Shown one piece after another: positions 8,720 through 17,512 of a stretch of DNA of 64,000 nt. The DNA lies in assembly GCA_963783945.1 (NCBI GenBank), contig CAWAPS010000024.1, positions 62,001-126,000 on the forward strand. Direction: 5' to 3'. The notes under the pieces were generated by a model that searched no databases, was not told the DNA's origin, and saw only the letters and a program-made list of their open reading frames with translations. Within the stretch, counting starts at the first letter, position 1; every line of letters begins with the position of its first letter. The position numbers were made by a program, and so were the translations under genes. Source of the stretch: CAWAPS01 sp963783945 (GTDB lineage: Bacteria; Actinomycetota; Acidimicrobiia; Acidimicrobiales; Palsa-688).

Positions 8720-9832
8720 TCAGCGGCTCGGGGGCGGCGGCGGAGGCGGGGTGAAGCGTCCAGGTGGTGACGGGGGTTCTGGCTCCTCCCCGGAAGAGGA
8801 TGGAGGAGGCGAGGGTGGGGCGAACGGCGATCGCTCGCCGGCCGGCGGGACGTCCCGCGGGCCGGCACCGGGGGGTTGGTCGCCGGCGGGAGTCGGGCCG
8901 GCGGGAGTCGGGCCGGCGGGTGTCGGGCCGGCGGGAGTCGGGCCGGCGGGAGTCTGGCCGCCGGGAGTCTGGCCGCCAGGAGCGGACCCGCCGCCCGGAG
9001 CGCCGCTCGAGCCTGAACCGCTGCTCGGCTGGGGGGCGCCGGCCGGCCTGGCACCAGGTGGCGCCGGAGAGGTGGGGGGCGGGGGAGGGGGACCTGGCGC
9101 CGGGGTCGAGGACCGATCGCCCGCAGGAGAGGAGCCGGCGGGGTAAGCGCGGGCCGGGGCGGCGCCCGCGGGGGAGCCGGGGGCGGGCACGGGAGAGGCG
9201 GGGGCGGTTCCGGGCGGCCTGACCCCCGGGCCCGAAGGCGGGCCGCCCGGAGGCGGGGGCGGAGGGGGGGCACCCGGGGTGGAGCCGCTCTGCGGCGGCC
9301 AGGCCGACCCGGGGGGCGCGCCGGCCCCGGCGGCAACGGGTACGGCCGGGCCGCCGGGTCCCCCCGGTCGACCAGGTCCACCCGAACCAACGGGACCGCC
9401 CGGACCGCCGGGCGCACCGCCCGGGGCACCGCTCGCCGGCATCCCCGGGGCCCAACCGGCGCCGCTGGGATAAACCGAGCGATACGCCGGGCCCGCGCCA
9501 CCGGGAGCGCCAGCCGGGCCGCCCGGGCCGCCGGGCCCGAATGCCATCCACCTGACGTCGTCGGCGATCCGGAAGATGACGATCAGGATCTCCAGCCCTA
9601 TTCGGGCAAAAATCATATACAGCAGCCAGATGACCGGCACCACAACGATGCCGACCCCGATGTAGCCTCCGCCGCGGGTCAAGAAATAGATCAGGTACCC
9701 GAGGGCGGTGAGACTCACGATCACCGTGATGAAGATGTAGACGATCTTGATGATCCGGGGCGTGATCAGCGACGAGAAGTTGAAGTCGAACAGCGAAGCG
9801 AAGAAACCTCTGGCTGACGTCGTGTACTGCAT
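8720..9832 (-). CDS. DUF4282 membrane protein with long Pro/Gly-rich tail
   Basis: Residues 1-100 hold a DUF4282-like membrane domain: an amphipathic start, two strongly hydrophobic segments (IVYIFITVIVSLTALGYLIY and a second near residues 57-80), then a cytoplasmic helix ending in RIADDVRW. The remaining 270 residues are almost entirely Pro, Gly, Ala and Ser, with six near-identical PTPAG-type units encoded by a 15-bp DNA repeat at 8882-8971. The function of DUF4282 is not known. The tail is probably disordered. Confidence 0.8.
   Translation of the reverse strand: MQYTTSARGFFASLFDFNFSSLITPRIIKIVYIFITVIVSLTALGYLIYFLTRGGGYIGVGIVVVPVIWLLYMIFARIGLEILIVIFRIADDVRWMAFGPGGPGGPAGAPGGAGPAYRSVYPSGAGWAPGMPASGAPGGAPGGPGGPVGSGGPGRPGGPGGPAVPVAAGAGAPPGSAWPPQSGSTPGAPPPPPPPGGPPSGPGVRPPGTAPASPVPAPGSPAGAAPARAYPAGSSPAGDRSSTPAPGPPPPPPTSPAPPGARPAGAPQPSSGSGSSGAPGGGSAPGGQTPGGQTPAGPTPAGPTPAGPTPAGPTPAGDQPPGAGPRDVPPAGERSPFAPPSPPPSSSGEEPEPPSPPGRFTPPPPPPPSR
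8882..8971. repeat. 15-bp tandem repeat (six units) inside the DUF4282 gene
   Basis: Unit GCCGGCGGGAGTCGG repeated six times; units 1, 2 and 4 are identical and the others have small changes. It encodes the Pro-Thr-Pro-Ala-Gly repeats of the tail and keeps frame, so copy number could vary without breaking the gene. Confidence 0.85.
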
Positions 9833-10046
9833 AGGCGCGCTATCTCCTATCGGGCTCGGGTGAGCGACTGCTCCCGGAGCAGCAGCAGCTGCCGCCGCCT
9901 CGTCGTCGGTGTCTTCGTAACGAAGGCAATCTCACGACCACTGACCCGAAGTATGGCCCAAACGGGGCGCCCGATCGCGGACCGCCCGACATACCGTCTG
10001 GGCGGGACGCGGGAAACATGGTCGGGAGCGGCCCACCGGCCCCCGG

Positions 10047-10052
10047 TAGCCT
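10047..10052 (+). promoter_or_regulatory. -10 box of metH
   Basis: TAGCCT followed by six bases and then GTG at 10059; the spacing fits a leaderless metH transcript and favours 10059 over the GTG at 10053. No cobalamin or SAM riboswitch was recognised between 9833 and 10046. Confidence 0.5.
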
Positions 10053-10058
10053 GTGGCG

Positions 10059-13000
10059 GTGGGTTCCTATCTCGACGCGGCACGCGAGCGTGTCGTGATC
10101 TTCGATGGTGCGACCGGCACCAACCTTCAGTTGCGGCACTTGGGGCCCGACGATTTCGGCGGTCCGAACCTCGAGGGATGCAACGAGGTCCTGGTCGACA
10201 CCCGGCCCGACGTCGTCGCCGACCTGCACCGAAGCTTCTTCGACGTGGGATGCGACGTCGTGGAGACCGACAGCTTCGGCTGCCTGCCGTGGGTGCTGGC
10301 GGAGTACGACCTGTCCCACCGGACCCGGGAGCTGGCGGTGAAGTCGGCCCGCATCGCCCGAGAGGTCGCCGGCCGCGGCGACGGCAGATGGGTGGCCGGC
10401 TCGCTCGGGCCCGGCACCAAGATCGCCTCTCTCGGCCAGATGACCTTCGCCGACCAGCGCGACGGCTACCAGGAAGCCGCCGAGGGTCTGCTCGAGGGGG
10501 GAGTCGACCTTTTCGTCATCGAGACGGTGCAGGATCTGCTGCAGGCCAAGGCCGCCGTCATCGGTTGCCGGCGGGCCATGTCAGCGGTCGGCCGCGACGT
10601 GCCGGTCCAGGTTCAGGTGACCATCGAAACTACTGGTCGCATGCTCATGGGCACGGAGATCGGGGCGGCCCTGACCACCCTTGACTCCCTGCGCCCCGAC
10701 GTGGTGGGACTCAACTGCGCTACCGGCCCGGTCGAGATGAGCGAGCACCTCCGTTACCTGTCGCAGCGGGCCCGGATGCCCATATCGGTCCTGCCCAACG
10801 CCGGCCTTCCTTCGGTCGTGGAAGGACGAATGCACTACGACCTGACACCGGACAACCTCGCCGAACACCACGCCCGTTTCATCACAGAGTACGGGGTCAG
10901 CGTGGTCGGAGGATGCTGCGGAACGACCCCGGAGCACCTCAAGGCGGTGGTCGACCGCTGCCGGGGCCTGACCCCGGCCCCGCGGACTCCCGATTGGGAG
11001 CCCGGCGTGGCCTCCATCTACAGCCACGTGCCTTACGACCAGGCTCCGTCTTTCCTCGTGGTGGGCGAACGGACCAACGCCAACGGCTCCAAGAAGTTCC
11101 GGGAAGCCATGCTCTCCGATGACTGGGACACCTGCGTCGCCATGGCCCGGGAGGCGGTCAAGGGCGGCTCCCACGTACTAGACGTTTGTGTGGATTACAC
11201 CGGGGAAGACGGCGTGGCCGACATGAAGGAAGTCGCCAGCCGATTCGCCACTCAGGCGACCGTGCCGATCATGCTCGACTCGACCGAGCCGGCGGTCATC
11301 GAGGCCGGGCTGCAGTTGATCGCGGGCAAGCCCATCCTGAACTCGGTCAACCTGGAGGACGGCGACGCCCCCGGCACCCGTCTGGACCTCTTCCTGGCCC
11401 TGGCCCGGGAGTACGGGGCTGCCGTGGTGTGCACCTGTATCGACACCGAGGGTCAGGCCCGGACCGCCGATTGGAAGCTGCGGGCGGCCTCGGCGATCTA
11501 CGACCTGGCGGTAAACCGCTACGGGCTGGCGCCCGAGGACCTGCTCTTCGACCCTCTCGTGCTTCCCATCAGCACGGGGATGGAAGAGAGCCGCCGGGAC
11601 GGGATCGAAACGATAGAGGGCATCCGGATGATCAAGGGTGCTCTCCCCGGGGCGGGCACCATCGTGGGCCTGTCGAATGTCAGCTTCGGACTCTCCCCCG
11701 CCGCCCGCCACGCCCTCAACTCGGTGTTCCTCCACGAATGCCAGCAGGCCGGGCTCGATGCGGCCATCGTGCACGCAGCGCGGATCGTCCCCTTGAACCG
11801 GATCGAATCCAGAGTCGTCGAGGTCTGCCTCGACCTCATCTACGACCGGCGCGACAGCGCCACCGGCTACGACCCGCTGTCCGAGTTGCTCCGTCTCTTC
11901 GAGGGGGTCTCGTCGGCGGCGGTCGCGACCGAGGACCGCAGCGACTGGCCCGTCGAACGCCGGCTGGAGCAGCGCATCGTCGACGGTGATCGCGACGGGC
12001 TGGAAGCCGACCTCGACGCCGCCCTCGAAGGCGGATGGGCCGCGCTCGACGTGATCAACGGGCCCCTCCTGGGGGGCATGAAAACCGTCGGCGACCTGTT
12101 CGGATCGGGGCAGATGCAATTACCGTTCGTGCTGCAGTCGGCCGAGACCATGAAGAACTCGGTCGCCTTCCTCGAGCCCTACATGGAGAAGACCGACTCC
12201 GGGGGCAAGGGACGGATCGTGCTGGCCACGGTCAAGGGCGATGTCCACGACATCGGCAAGAACCTCGTCGACATCATCTTCACCAACAACGGCTACGAGG
12301 TGCACAACCTCGGGATAAAGGTCCAGCTGTCGGAGATGGTCGACACCGCGACCAGGGTGGGGGCGGACGTCATCGGGATGTCCGGACTACTCGTGAAGAG
12401 CACCCTCATAATGAGGGAGAACCTGCAGGAGCTCAACGAGCTCGGTCTGGCTGACTTCCCCGTCATCCTGGGAGGCGCCGCCCTGACCCGCACGTATGTC
12501 GAGCGGGACCTGCGCTCGGAGTACCACGGCCGGTTGTTCTACGGCCGGGACGCCTTCGAGGGCCTCCACACCATGGACCGGTTGATGGAGATCAAGCGGG
12601 GCAGGGTCGACGACGCCGAGTACGGCCGGGTGCCGGAAGGCCGCGAAGGGGCAAAGCCGCGTGCCGTCAGGGCGGCGGAAGGCTCGGCCGCACCCGCCGA
12701 CCCCAACCGGCCTGAGAGGGCACCCTCGGTCGCGGCCGACAACCCGGTCTTCGTTCCCCCCTTCGTTGGCAGCCGGGTGGAGCGGGGCCTGTCACTGGAC
12801 GACATCGCGTCCTACCTCAACGAAACCGCCCTGTTCCGGGGCCAGTGGGGCTACCGGCCCGACAAAACGGTGAGCGAGAGCGACGCCGAGTTCAAACAGC
12901 GCATCCGGGCGGTCCTGCGAGAACAGCTGGCTGAGGCCCGGACCTCGGGCGTGCTCCAGCCCGCGGTTGCCTACGGATGGTTCGCGGTCAACTCCGAGGG

Positions 13001-13553
13001 CGACGACCTCATCGTGTGGAAGGACGACTCGCGCGCCTCGGAGTGGTTGCGCTTCACCTTCCCCCGCCAGAACGGGGACCCCTGGCTGTCGATATCCGAC
13101 TTCTTCCGCCCGGCGGCATCGGGTGACGCCGACTATGCCGCCTTCCACGTGGTCAGCATGGGCAGGAAGCTCTCAGAGGAGACCGCCCGTCTGTTCTCCG
13201 AGGACCGTTATCAGGACTACCTTCACCTGCACGGCCTCGGAGTGGAGATGACCGAGGCCCTGGCCGAGTACTGGCACCGGCGCATCCGGGAGGACTGGGG
13301 CTTCGCCTCGGAGGACGGGCCCACCATCGGGGGCCTGTTCCGTCAGCAGTACCGGGGCGGCCGGTACTCGTGGGGCTACCCCGCCTGCCCCGACCTCGAG
13401 GACAACGCCAAGTGCGCCGAGCTGGTGGGCGCCGACCGCATCGACGTGGAAGTCAACGAGGAGAGCTCGTGGCAGTTCCATCCCGAGCAGACGACGGCGG
13501 CCATCATCTGCCACCACCCCCAGGCCAAGTACTTCGTCCTCGACCCGAGCTGA
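10059..13553 (+). CDS. metH: cobalamin-dependent methionine synthase
   Basis: Transfers the methyl group of 5-methyltetrahydrofolate to homocysteine through bound methylcobalamin; about 1164 residues, full MetH length. Domains in order: homocysteine-binding barrel (about 1-310) with zinc ligands in GLNCATGP and GGCCGTTPEH; pterin-binding barrel (about 330-610, starting near VVGERTNANGSKKF); B12 cap and B12-binding domain (about 640-835) with the DVHDIGKN motif supplying the lower-ligand histidine; C-terminal AdoMet activation domain (about 905 to end). GTG at 10053 is the alternative start. The gene stands alone. Confidence 0.97.
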   Translation: MGSYLDAARERVVIFDGATGTNLQLRHLGPDDFGGPNLEGCNEVLVDTRPDVVADLHRSFFDVGCDVVETDSFGCLPWVLAEYDLSHRTRELAVKSARIAREVAGRGDGRWVAGSLGPGTKIASLGQMTFADQRDGYQEAAEGLLEGGVDLFVIETVQDLLQAKAAVIGCRRAMSAVGRDVPVQVQVTIETTGRMLMGTEIGAALTTLDSLRPDVVGLNCATGPVEMSEHLRYLSQRARMPISVLPNAGLPSVVEGRMHYDLTPDNLAEHHARFITEYGVSVVGGCCGTTPEHLKAVVDRCRGLTPAPRTPDWEPGVASIYSHVPYDQAPSFLVVGERTNANGSKKFREAMLSDDWDTCVAMAREAVKGGSHVLDVCVDYTGEDGVADMKEVASRFATQATVPIMLDSTEPAVIEAGLQLIAGKPILNSVNLEDGDAPGTRLDLFLALAREYGAAVVCTCIDTEGQARTADWKLRAASAIYDLAVNRYGLAPEDLLFDPLVLPISTGMEESRRDGIETIEGIRMIKGALPGAGTIVGLSNVSFGLSPAARHALNSVFLHECQQAGLDAAIVHAARIVPLNRIESRVVEVCLDLIYDRRDSATGYDPLSELLRLFEGVSSAAVATEDRSDWPVERRLEQRIVDGDRDGLEADLDAALEGGWAALDVINGPLLGGMKTVGDLFGSGQMQLPFVLQSAETMKNSVAFLEPYMEKTDSGGKGRIVLATVKGDVHDIGKNLVDIIFTNNGYEVHNLGIKVQLSEMVDTATRVGADVIGMSGLLVKSTLIMRENLQELNELGLADFPVILGGAALTRTYVERDLRSEYHGRLFYGRDAFEGLHTMDRLMEIKRGRVDDAEYGRVPEGREGAKPRAVRAAEGSAAPADPNRPERAPSVAADNPVFVPPFVGSRVERGLSLDDIASYLNETALFRGQWGYRPDKTVSESDAEFKQRIRAVLREQLAEARTSGVLQPAVAYGWFAVNSEGDDLIVWKDDSRASEWLRFTFPRQNGDPWLSISDFFRPAASGDADYAAFHVVSMGRKLSEETARLFSEDRYQDYLHLHGLGVEMTEALAEYWHRRIREDWGFASEDGPTIGGLFRQQYRGGRYSWGYPACPDLEDNAKCAELVGADRIDVEVNEESSWQFHPEQTTAAIICHHPQAKYFVLDPS

Positions 13554-13622
13554 TCGGGTCGGATCGGCGCGGTTCCCAGGCGTACGGGGGACTCCCAGGC
13601 CGGCGCGGGTTTTCGGTCGGCG

Positions 13623-13689
13623 CCGGCTACCGGTCGGCCCCGGCTACCGGTCGGCGCCGGCTACCGGTAGGCGCCGGCTACCGGGTCAG
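13623..13689. repeat. 17-bp GC-rich tandem repeat
   Basis: Four units of CCGGCTACCGGTCGGCG with period 17 in the 372-bp gap between metH and the convergent membrane-protein gene. A degenerate partial unit precedes it. No gene is seen in the gap. Confidence 0.85.
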
Positions 13690-13767
13690 CGTGGGCCGGC
13701 CCGATCCATGGGGTACTTCTGCGGCTTTCAGGTGGTTCGCGGAGTTCGCGGGGCAGTCTGGCCCCGG

Positions 13768-13852
13768 TTCTCGGAGACATTTCGTTTTCTCGGCGTCAAA
13801 TTGCACTATATACGTGCGTTTCTACTCCGAGAAAACGAAAGTACTACGAGAA
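13768..13852. repeat. 85-bp inverted-repeat element, copy A
   Basis: The 26-bp arms (13768-13793 and 13827-13852) match in inverted orientation at 22 of 26 positions around a 33-base centre. The arms contain TTTCGTTTTCTCGG / CCGAGAAAACGAAA. The element is AT-rich against its surroundings. A second copy of identical length lies at 52295-52379 in the opposite orientation, with about three quarters of positions identical by eye and no gaps. Origin (small mobile element, regulatory site or structured RNA) is unknown. Confidence 0.75.
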
Positions 13853-13925
13853 ATTCCGCCGCGGCACTTGCGTGAAGCTCCACGCGTCGCGGTCGACACT
13901 CTCCAGTTGAGGTAGAGGAATCCGG

Positions 13926-15869
13926 CTAGAGCCGCTCGACCGACACGTCGAGGGGGGAAGACGTGGCCGGCAGCCCGACGGCGCTGCCGTTGATCTGTAC
14001 CGCCACACCGTTGGGGTAGCCGAGCCGCAGCCACACCCCAGCGGGCTCCTCGAACGTGCGGTGGTCGCCGGGATCGAGAATGCCGGAGAAGATCACTGGT
14101 CCGGACTCCGAACCTGCCCGCAGCTCTACCCAGCAGCGGCCCGAAGCCAGCAGGACCAGGTCAACCGAGGCGGAGTTGACCGTATAGCTGGCCAAGCCGT
14201 CCCCGCTGGCCGAGGCCACGAAGGTAGGAGCCGGCGCGGTGGTCGTAGTGGGAATCCGCTTCGCCGCATTGGGTAAAGCACCGCTTGAGGGTAACGGTAG
14301 ACCGGCGGTCGAATGAGCCGGCGGCTTCTGGTCGCCTCGAACGCCCGACAGCGAGATACCGGCTGCCGCACCCCCGACACCGACTACCACGACCGCGGTA
14401 GCAGCAGCCAGGGTGAGCCGCCGGCCCTGCCGCCGCCGGCGACGATGGGCCCGGGTTCCAGCGCGAGTGCTGGGACGTGACCGCAAAGTGTTGGCCCCGG
14501 GGCCCAGGCGCTCGGCGGGCGGACGGCCCCCCGCCCCGGGGGCAAGCGGAGATGAGTCGCGAACGGGCAGGTCATCGGCGACAAAAACGAAGTCCGGGCC
14601 ATGCTGGACCGGGCGGACGTCCGCGTCGGCTGGGCCGGCACCAGCGAACGGCGCATGGGGCTCTATAGGGGCTTGAGGGTTCTCCGGCCGGTCGGGGATG
14701 GCATGGGCAGCGGCCGACGCATGTGGAGCTCGGCTGATCCCCGGGTCGAAGTGAGCGCCGGTCACCGCGGCGGCGCCGGGCACGGGGGCCGCGCCGGCCA
14801 CCGGCGCGGTACCCGGCTCCACACCTGTCGCCGGTTCGGCTCGCACGACTCGAACGGCCGGCGGGCCAACTGGAACAGGAGACGCCGGCGGCAGGACGCT
14901 CGAAGGGTGAGCAGCCGCTGGGACCGGGACAGACGGATAGGCAGCAGGCGGGACCGGGGCAGACGGATAGGCAGCGGGCCCGACGGCAGCAGGAGGCACG
15001 GTTGGGAGCTCAACCGAGGCTGAGGCTGAGGCTGAGGCTTCGGTAGCCGGCGCCACCCCGACCACCGGCACCTCACAGGTCGGGACCTCAACTGACGCCG
15101 TGGCAGCCTGCGACACCTCGAGGGCGGGCACCGCAACCGCCGGCACTTCTCGCGTCGGGACCCCGTAGGCCGCGACCTCTACCGACGGCACGGCAAGCGG
15201 CGCAAGACCGAAGTCCTCCTCCGTGACCAGGGGAAACGCCGGCTCGGCCGGCACCTCCGGGAACTCTGCCGCCGGCGGCGGAGCGCCGTCGGGCACGACC
15301 GCCGCGATTGAGGCCAGCTCCTCCGCCGGTCGAACAGAGGCCGCTGGAGCAACGCCATTGTGATCCGGAGCAACGCCATCGAGAGCCGGAGCGACAGGCA
15401 GCACGGCCGGCGACTGGGTGGGCTCGGCAGAAGACGACTGAGTCGACTCGGCGGACGACGCCACAGCCGACTCGGCGGACGACGACGCTGCCACAGCCGA
15501 CTCGGCGGACGCCGCCATAGCCGACTCGGCGGACGACGACTGAGCCGACTCGGCGGACTCGGCGACGGCAGGGGGCGGGACCGAGCCCCCGGCCCCGGGA
15601 CGTCGCCTCACCCGGACGGGCGACACGACCTCGGGACGTTCGGCCGCTTCCGCCGCCGATTCACGCGGAAGCACACGGACGTGGATCACCGAGGTGCGTT
15701 CCCCGTCACCCGACGGGTTGGTCGACCCCGCCTCTTCGACCTGGTGCAGCCGGCGCAACGTCTCCTGATAACGGTCGACCGATCGCGTGTCACGCCGGCC
15801 CGCCCGCACGATGGCCATGACGATCAGCATCACGCCTAGTACAACGATTGCGACGACGGCGACGGCCAT
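13926..15869 (-). CDS. membrane protein with RodZ-like (DUF4115) C-terminal domain
   Basis: 647 residues. A hydrophobic N-terminal segment (residues 1-22) is followed by a basic stretch, then a very long Ala/Pro/Ser/Val-rich region (about 80-500) with Ser-Ala-Glu-Ser repeats; a second basic-flanked membrane segment (TLAAATAVVVVGVGGAAAG); and about 120 C-terminal residues that resemble the DUF4115 beta domain of the cell-shape protein RodZ (VDLVLLASGRCWVELRAG onwards). The RodZ helix-turn-helix is absent here, but a separate HTH gene lies at the head of the same gene run. Function not established. Confidence 0.75.
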   Translation of the reverse strand: MAVAVVAIVVLGVMLIVMAIVRAGRRDTRSVDRYQETLRRLHQVEEAGSTNPSGDGERTSVIHVRVLPRESAAEAAERPEVVSPVRVRRRPGAGGSVPPPAVAESAESAQSSSAESAMAASAESAVAASSSAESAVASSAESTQSSSAEPTQSPAVLPVAPALDGVAPDHNGVAPAASVRPAEELASIAAVVPDGAPPPAAEFPEVPAEPAFPLVTEEDFGLAPLAVPSVEVAAYGVPTREVPAVAVPALEVSQAATASVEVPTCEVPVVGVAPATEASASASASVELPTVPPAAVGPAAYPSAPVPPAAYPSVPVPAAAHPSSVLPPASPVPVGPPAVRVVRAEPATGVEPGTAPVAGAAPVPGAAAVTGAHFDPGISRAPHASAAAHAIPDRPENPQAPIEPHAPFAGAGPADADVRPVQHGPDFVFVADDLPVRDSSPLAPGAGGRPPAERLGPGANTLRSRPSTRAGTRAHRRRRRQGRRLTLAAATAVVVVGVGGAAAGISLSGVRGDQKPPAHSTAGLPLPSSGALPNAAKRIPTTTTAPAPTFVASASGDGLASYTVNSASVDLVLLASGRCWVELRAGSESGPVIFSGILDPGDHRTFEEPAGVWLRLGYPNGVAVQINGSAVGLPATSSPLDVSVERL

Positions 15870-15891
15870 GTAACTCGAACTCCCTATAGGC

Positions 15892-16728
15892 TCAGCCGCT
15901 GGTGGCGGCGCCTGCGGGCTGCCCGGCCGGCGGTCGAGGGCGAGTCCGTAGCGACGGGATTCGGGACGATAAGCGCTTCAACTCGACTTCTCCCTCGGGG
16001 ATCGGAGTGGTTTCGTCGCCACGGCCAGATACCGGCGATCCGTTGGCAGCAGGCCCGCTTGCGTCGACGGCGGCTGGCCTGGTGTCGCTGTGCCCGTTGT
16101 CGACGGAAACCGCGTCTTCGCGCCGAAGCGGCCCCGCCTTCAGTGTGGTGTCGCCCCGCTCGAGGAGGACCGCCCCGTCCTCCACCATCGGTTTCAACAG
16201 GCGGCAGACGACGAGCGGGTCGACTTCCAGGCGGCGGGCAATCTGTGAGACGGTACGCCGGCCATCGATGGCAACGACGATCCGCCACTGTTCCACGTTG
16301 AATGTGAGTGATTCCGACCGCAGCGCATCAGCCAAGCACGGCACCGCAGACAGAGACGGGATCACCGCTTCGACCTCCCGCCACTCGACCAGACGGCGGT
16401 GAGCAGCCTCGGTGACTTCAGCCATCTTCACGTGCGGCTCGGGGTTGACCCCGAGTCCTTCATCCGGCTGGAACTCGAACGTCCCACGCCCGGCGCGGAG
16501 GATCTCGAAACAAATGTCCAATAGGGCGCCTCGCCAGTCACGCTTGATGTCGCGCCAGCCGATGTTGTTTGCTTCGGCTCCGGCCGCCCGGCCGGCCACC
16601 AACCTGATCGCGGCGTGCAATGACCCGGCGCGCACCTGCAGCTTGCCCGTGCTCTCCCGTCGTTCGAGCAGGTCGACGATGTCGCCGAAGTCGCCGACAT
16701 CAAATGTCCCCACGAGCGACATGCTCAT
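15892..16728 (-). CDS. DUF4388 domain protein
   Basis: 278 residues. The N-terminus (MSMSLVGTFDVGDFGDIVDL onward) matches the DUF4388/PatA-like domain found in bacterial regulators of surface motility and development. A winged-helix-like part follows (VEQWRIVVAIDGRRTVSQIA, then VDPLVVCRLLKPMVEDGAVL). The ATG at 16728 is chosen for its GGGAG Shine-Dalgarno sequence; in-frame starts further upstream lack one. It precedes the RodZ-like gene by 22 bases and is probably co-transcribed with it. Confidence 0.75.
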   Translation of the reverse strand: MSMSLVGTFDVGDFGDIVDLLERRESTGKLQVRAGSLHAAIRLVAGRAAGAEANNIGWRDIKRDWRGALLDICFEILRAGRGTFEFQPDEGLGVNPEPHVKMAEVTEAAHRRLVEWREVEAVIPSLSAVPCLADALRSESLTFNVEQWRIVVAIDGRRTVSQIARRLEVDPLVVCRLLKPMVEDGAVLLERGDTTLKAGPLRREDAVSVDNGHSDTRPAAVDASGPAANGSPVSGRGDETTPIPEGEVELKRLSSRIPSLRTRPRPPAGQPAGAATSG

Positions 16729-16839
16729 GCCAGCTCCCTCTCTTGCAGCCGTCGAAACTTTGGGTTGGCGCACCGCGAGGTCCGCCCGCCGTGGTCCTTC
16801 TCGCATCATCGCGTCGATTGGACCAGTCCGGTACTCAGA

Positions 16840-17259
16840 TCACCGGTTTTTTTCCTGGCTCGCTGATCTGTCCGGGGTCGAGGACTCCGCCGGGTTGCCG
16901 TTGGAGTTCTCGTTAGCTGCACAGTAGCTCCGGTAGACCGCCAGCAATGCCCGCTTTTGCTGATCCGTGAGAACCTCGTCACAGCGAATGGCCGCTTCAG
17001 TGCTGCCCTTTGCTGTCGCTTTCTCCTCGTTGTCCAGAAGGCCGGCCTGCGCGAGCAGCGTCTCGGCGCTGAGGTTGAGGGCTTGGGCGATCGAGCGCAG
17101 TACATGCACAGACGGTTCGTGCAGACCGCGCTCGATCTGGCTCAGGTACGGATTGGAGATCTCGGCCAGAGCGGCCATCTGCCGCAATGACATGTTGGCA
17201 AGCTCGCGCTGCGAGCGAATGAAGTCCCCGAGCGAGCGCTGACCCGAGAAGTCGACCAT
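16840..17259 (-). CDS. XRE-family transcriptional regulator
   Basis: 139 residues. An N-terminal HTH (MSLRQMAALAEISNPYLSQI, about residues 23-42) is followed by a linker and a short C-terminal helix containing LTDQQKRALLAVYRSYC. This layout resembles the regulator next to mycobacterial hbhA (Rv0474), and a phasin-like gene indeed lies nearby on the other strand. The start is ATG 17259, 8 bases after a TAGCCT box; a TTG further upstream is unlikely. Its targets are unknown, but the iterated 11-bp sites at 17363-17406 are obvious candidates. Confidence 0.85.
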   Translation of the reverse strand: MVDFSGQRSLGDFIRSQRELANMSLRQMAALAEISNPYLSQIERGLHEPSVHVLRSIAQALNLSAETLLAQAGLLDNEEKATAKGSTEAAIRCDEVLTDQQKRALLAVYRSYCAANENSNGNPAESSTPDRSASQEKNR

Positions 17260-17267
17260 CTCGTTCC

Positions 17268-17273
17268 AGGCTA
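17268..17273 (-). promoter_or_regulatory. -10 box of XRE regulator gene
   Basis: TAGCCT on the minus strand, 8 bases before ATG 17259; leaderless-type spacing. Confidence 0.5.
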
Positions 17274-17362
17274 CCGCCCTGGTCGGGTGGTCCAAACCAG
17301 CGCTGGGCTGAACGTCCCGGTGGCCGCCTGAGTGGCCGTCCGCTCGTTAATCGGGATGAGGT

Positions 17363-17406
17363 GTGAGGTAAGTGTGAGGTAAGTGTGAGCAAAGTGTGAG
17401 GAAAGA
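17363..17406. repeat. four-unit 11-bp direct-repeat array (candidate operator)
   Basis: GTGAGGTAAGT at 17363 and 17374, GTGAGCAAAGT at 17385 and GTGAGGAAAGA at 17396. An 11-bp period is one helical turn, so all copies face the same side of the DNA. The array sits about 90 bp upstream of the XRE promoter. Cooperative regulator binding is inferred. Confidence 0.7.
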
Positions 17407-17512
17407 GCGAGGCCGGGCGGCGTCGGGCACGCCAGCCGGTAATCGCGGGAAATGAGTAGGTTACTTTGGCCACACGATGCGACGGGTCGACGGCTTGCCG
17501 CCGCTCGCCCCC

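Noticed and set aside
8598..9480. Long plus-strand Gly/Pro-rich frames opposite the DUF4282 gene
   Set aside because: They mirror the proline-rich repeats on the minus strand; GC-rich repeats keep several frames open.
9833..10046. Possible cobalamin or SAM riboswitch before metH
   Set aside because: No B12 box or SAM aptamer core is recognisable, and the TAGCCT-GTG spacing predicts a leaderless transcript.
13623..13689. CRISPR-like array
   Set aside because: Units are contiguous 17-mers without spacers; no cas genes are present. The same holds for the other arrays in the window.
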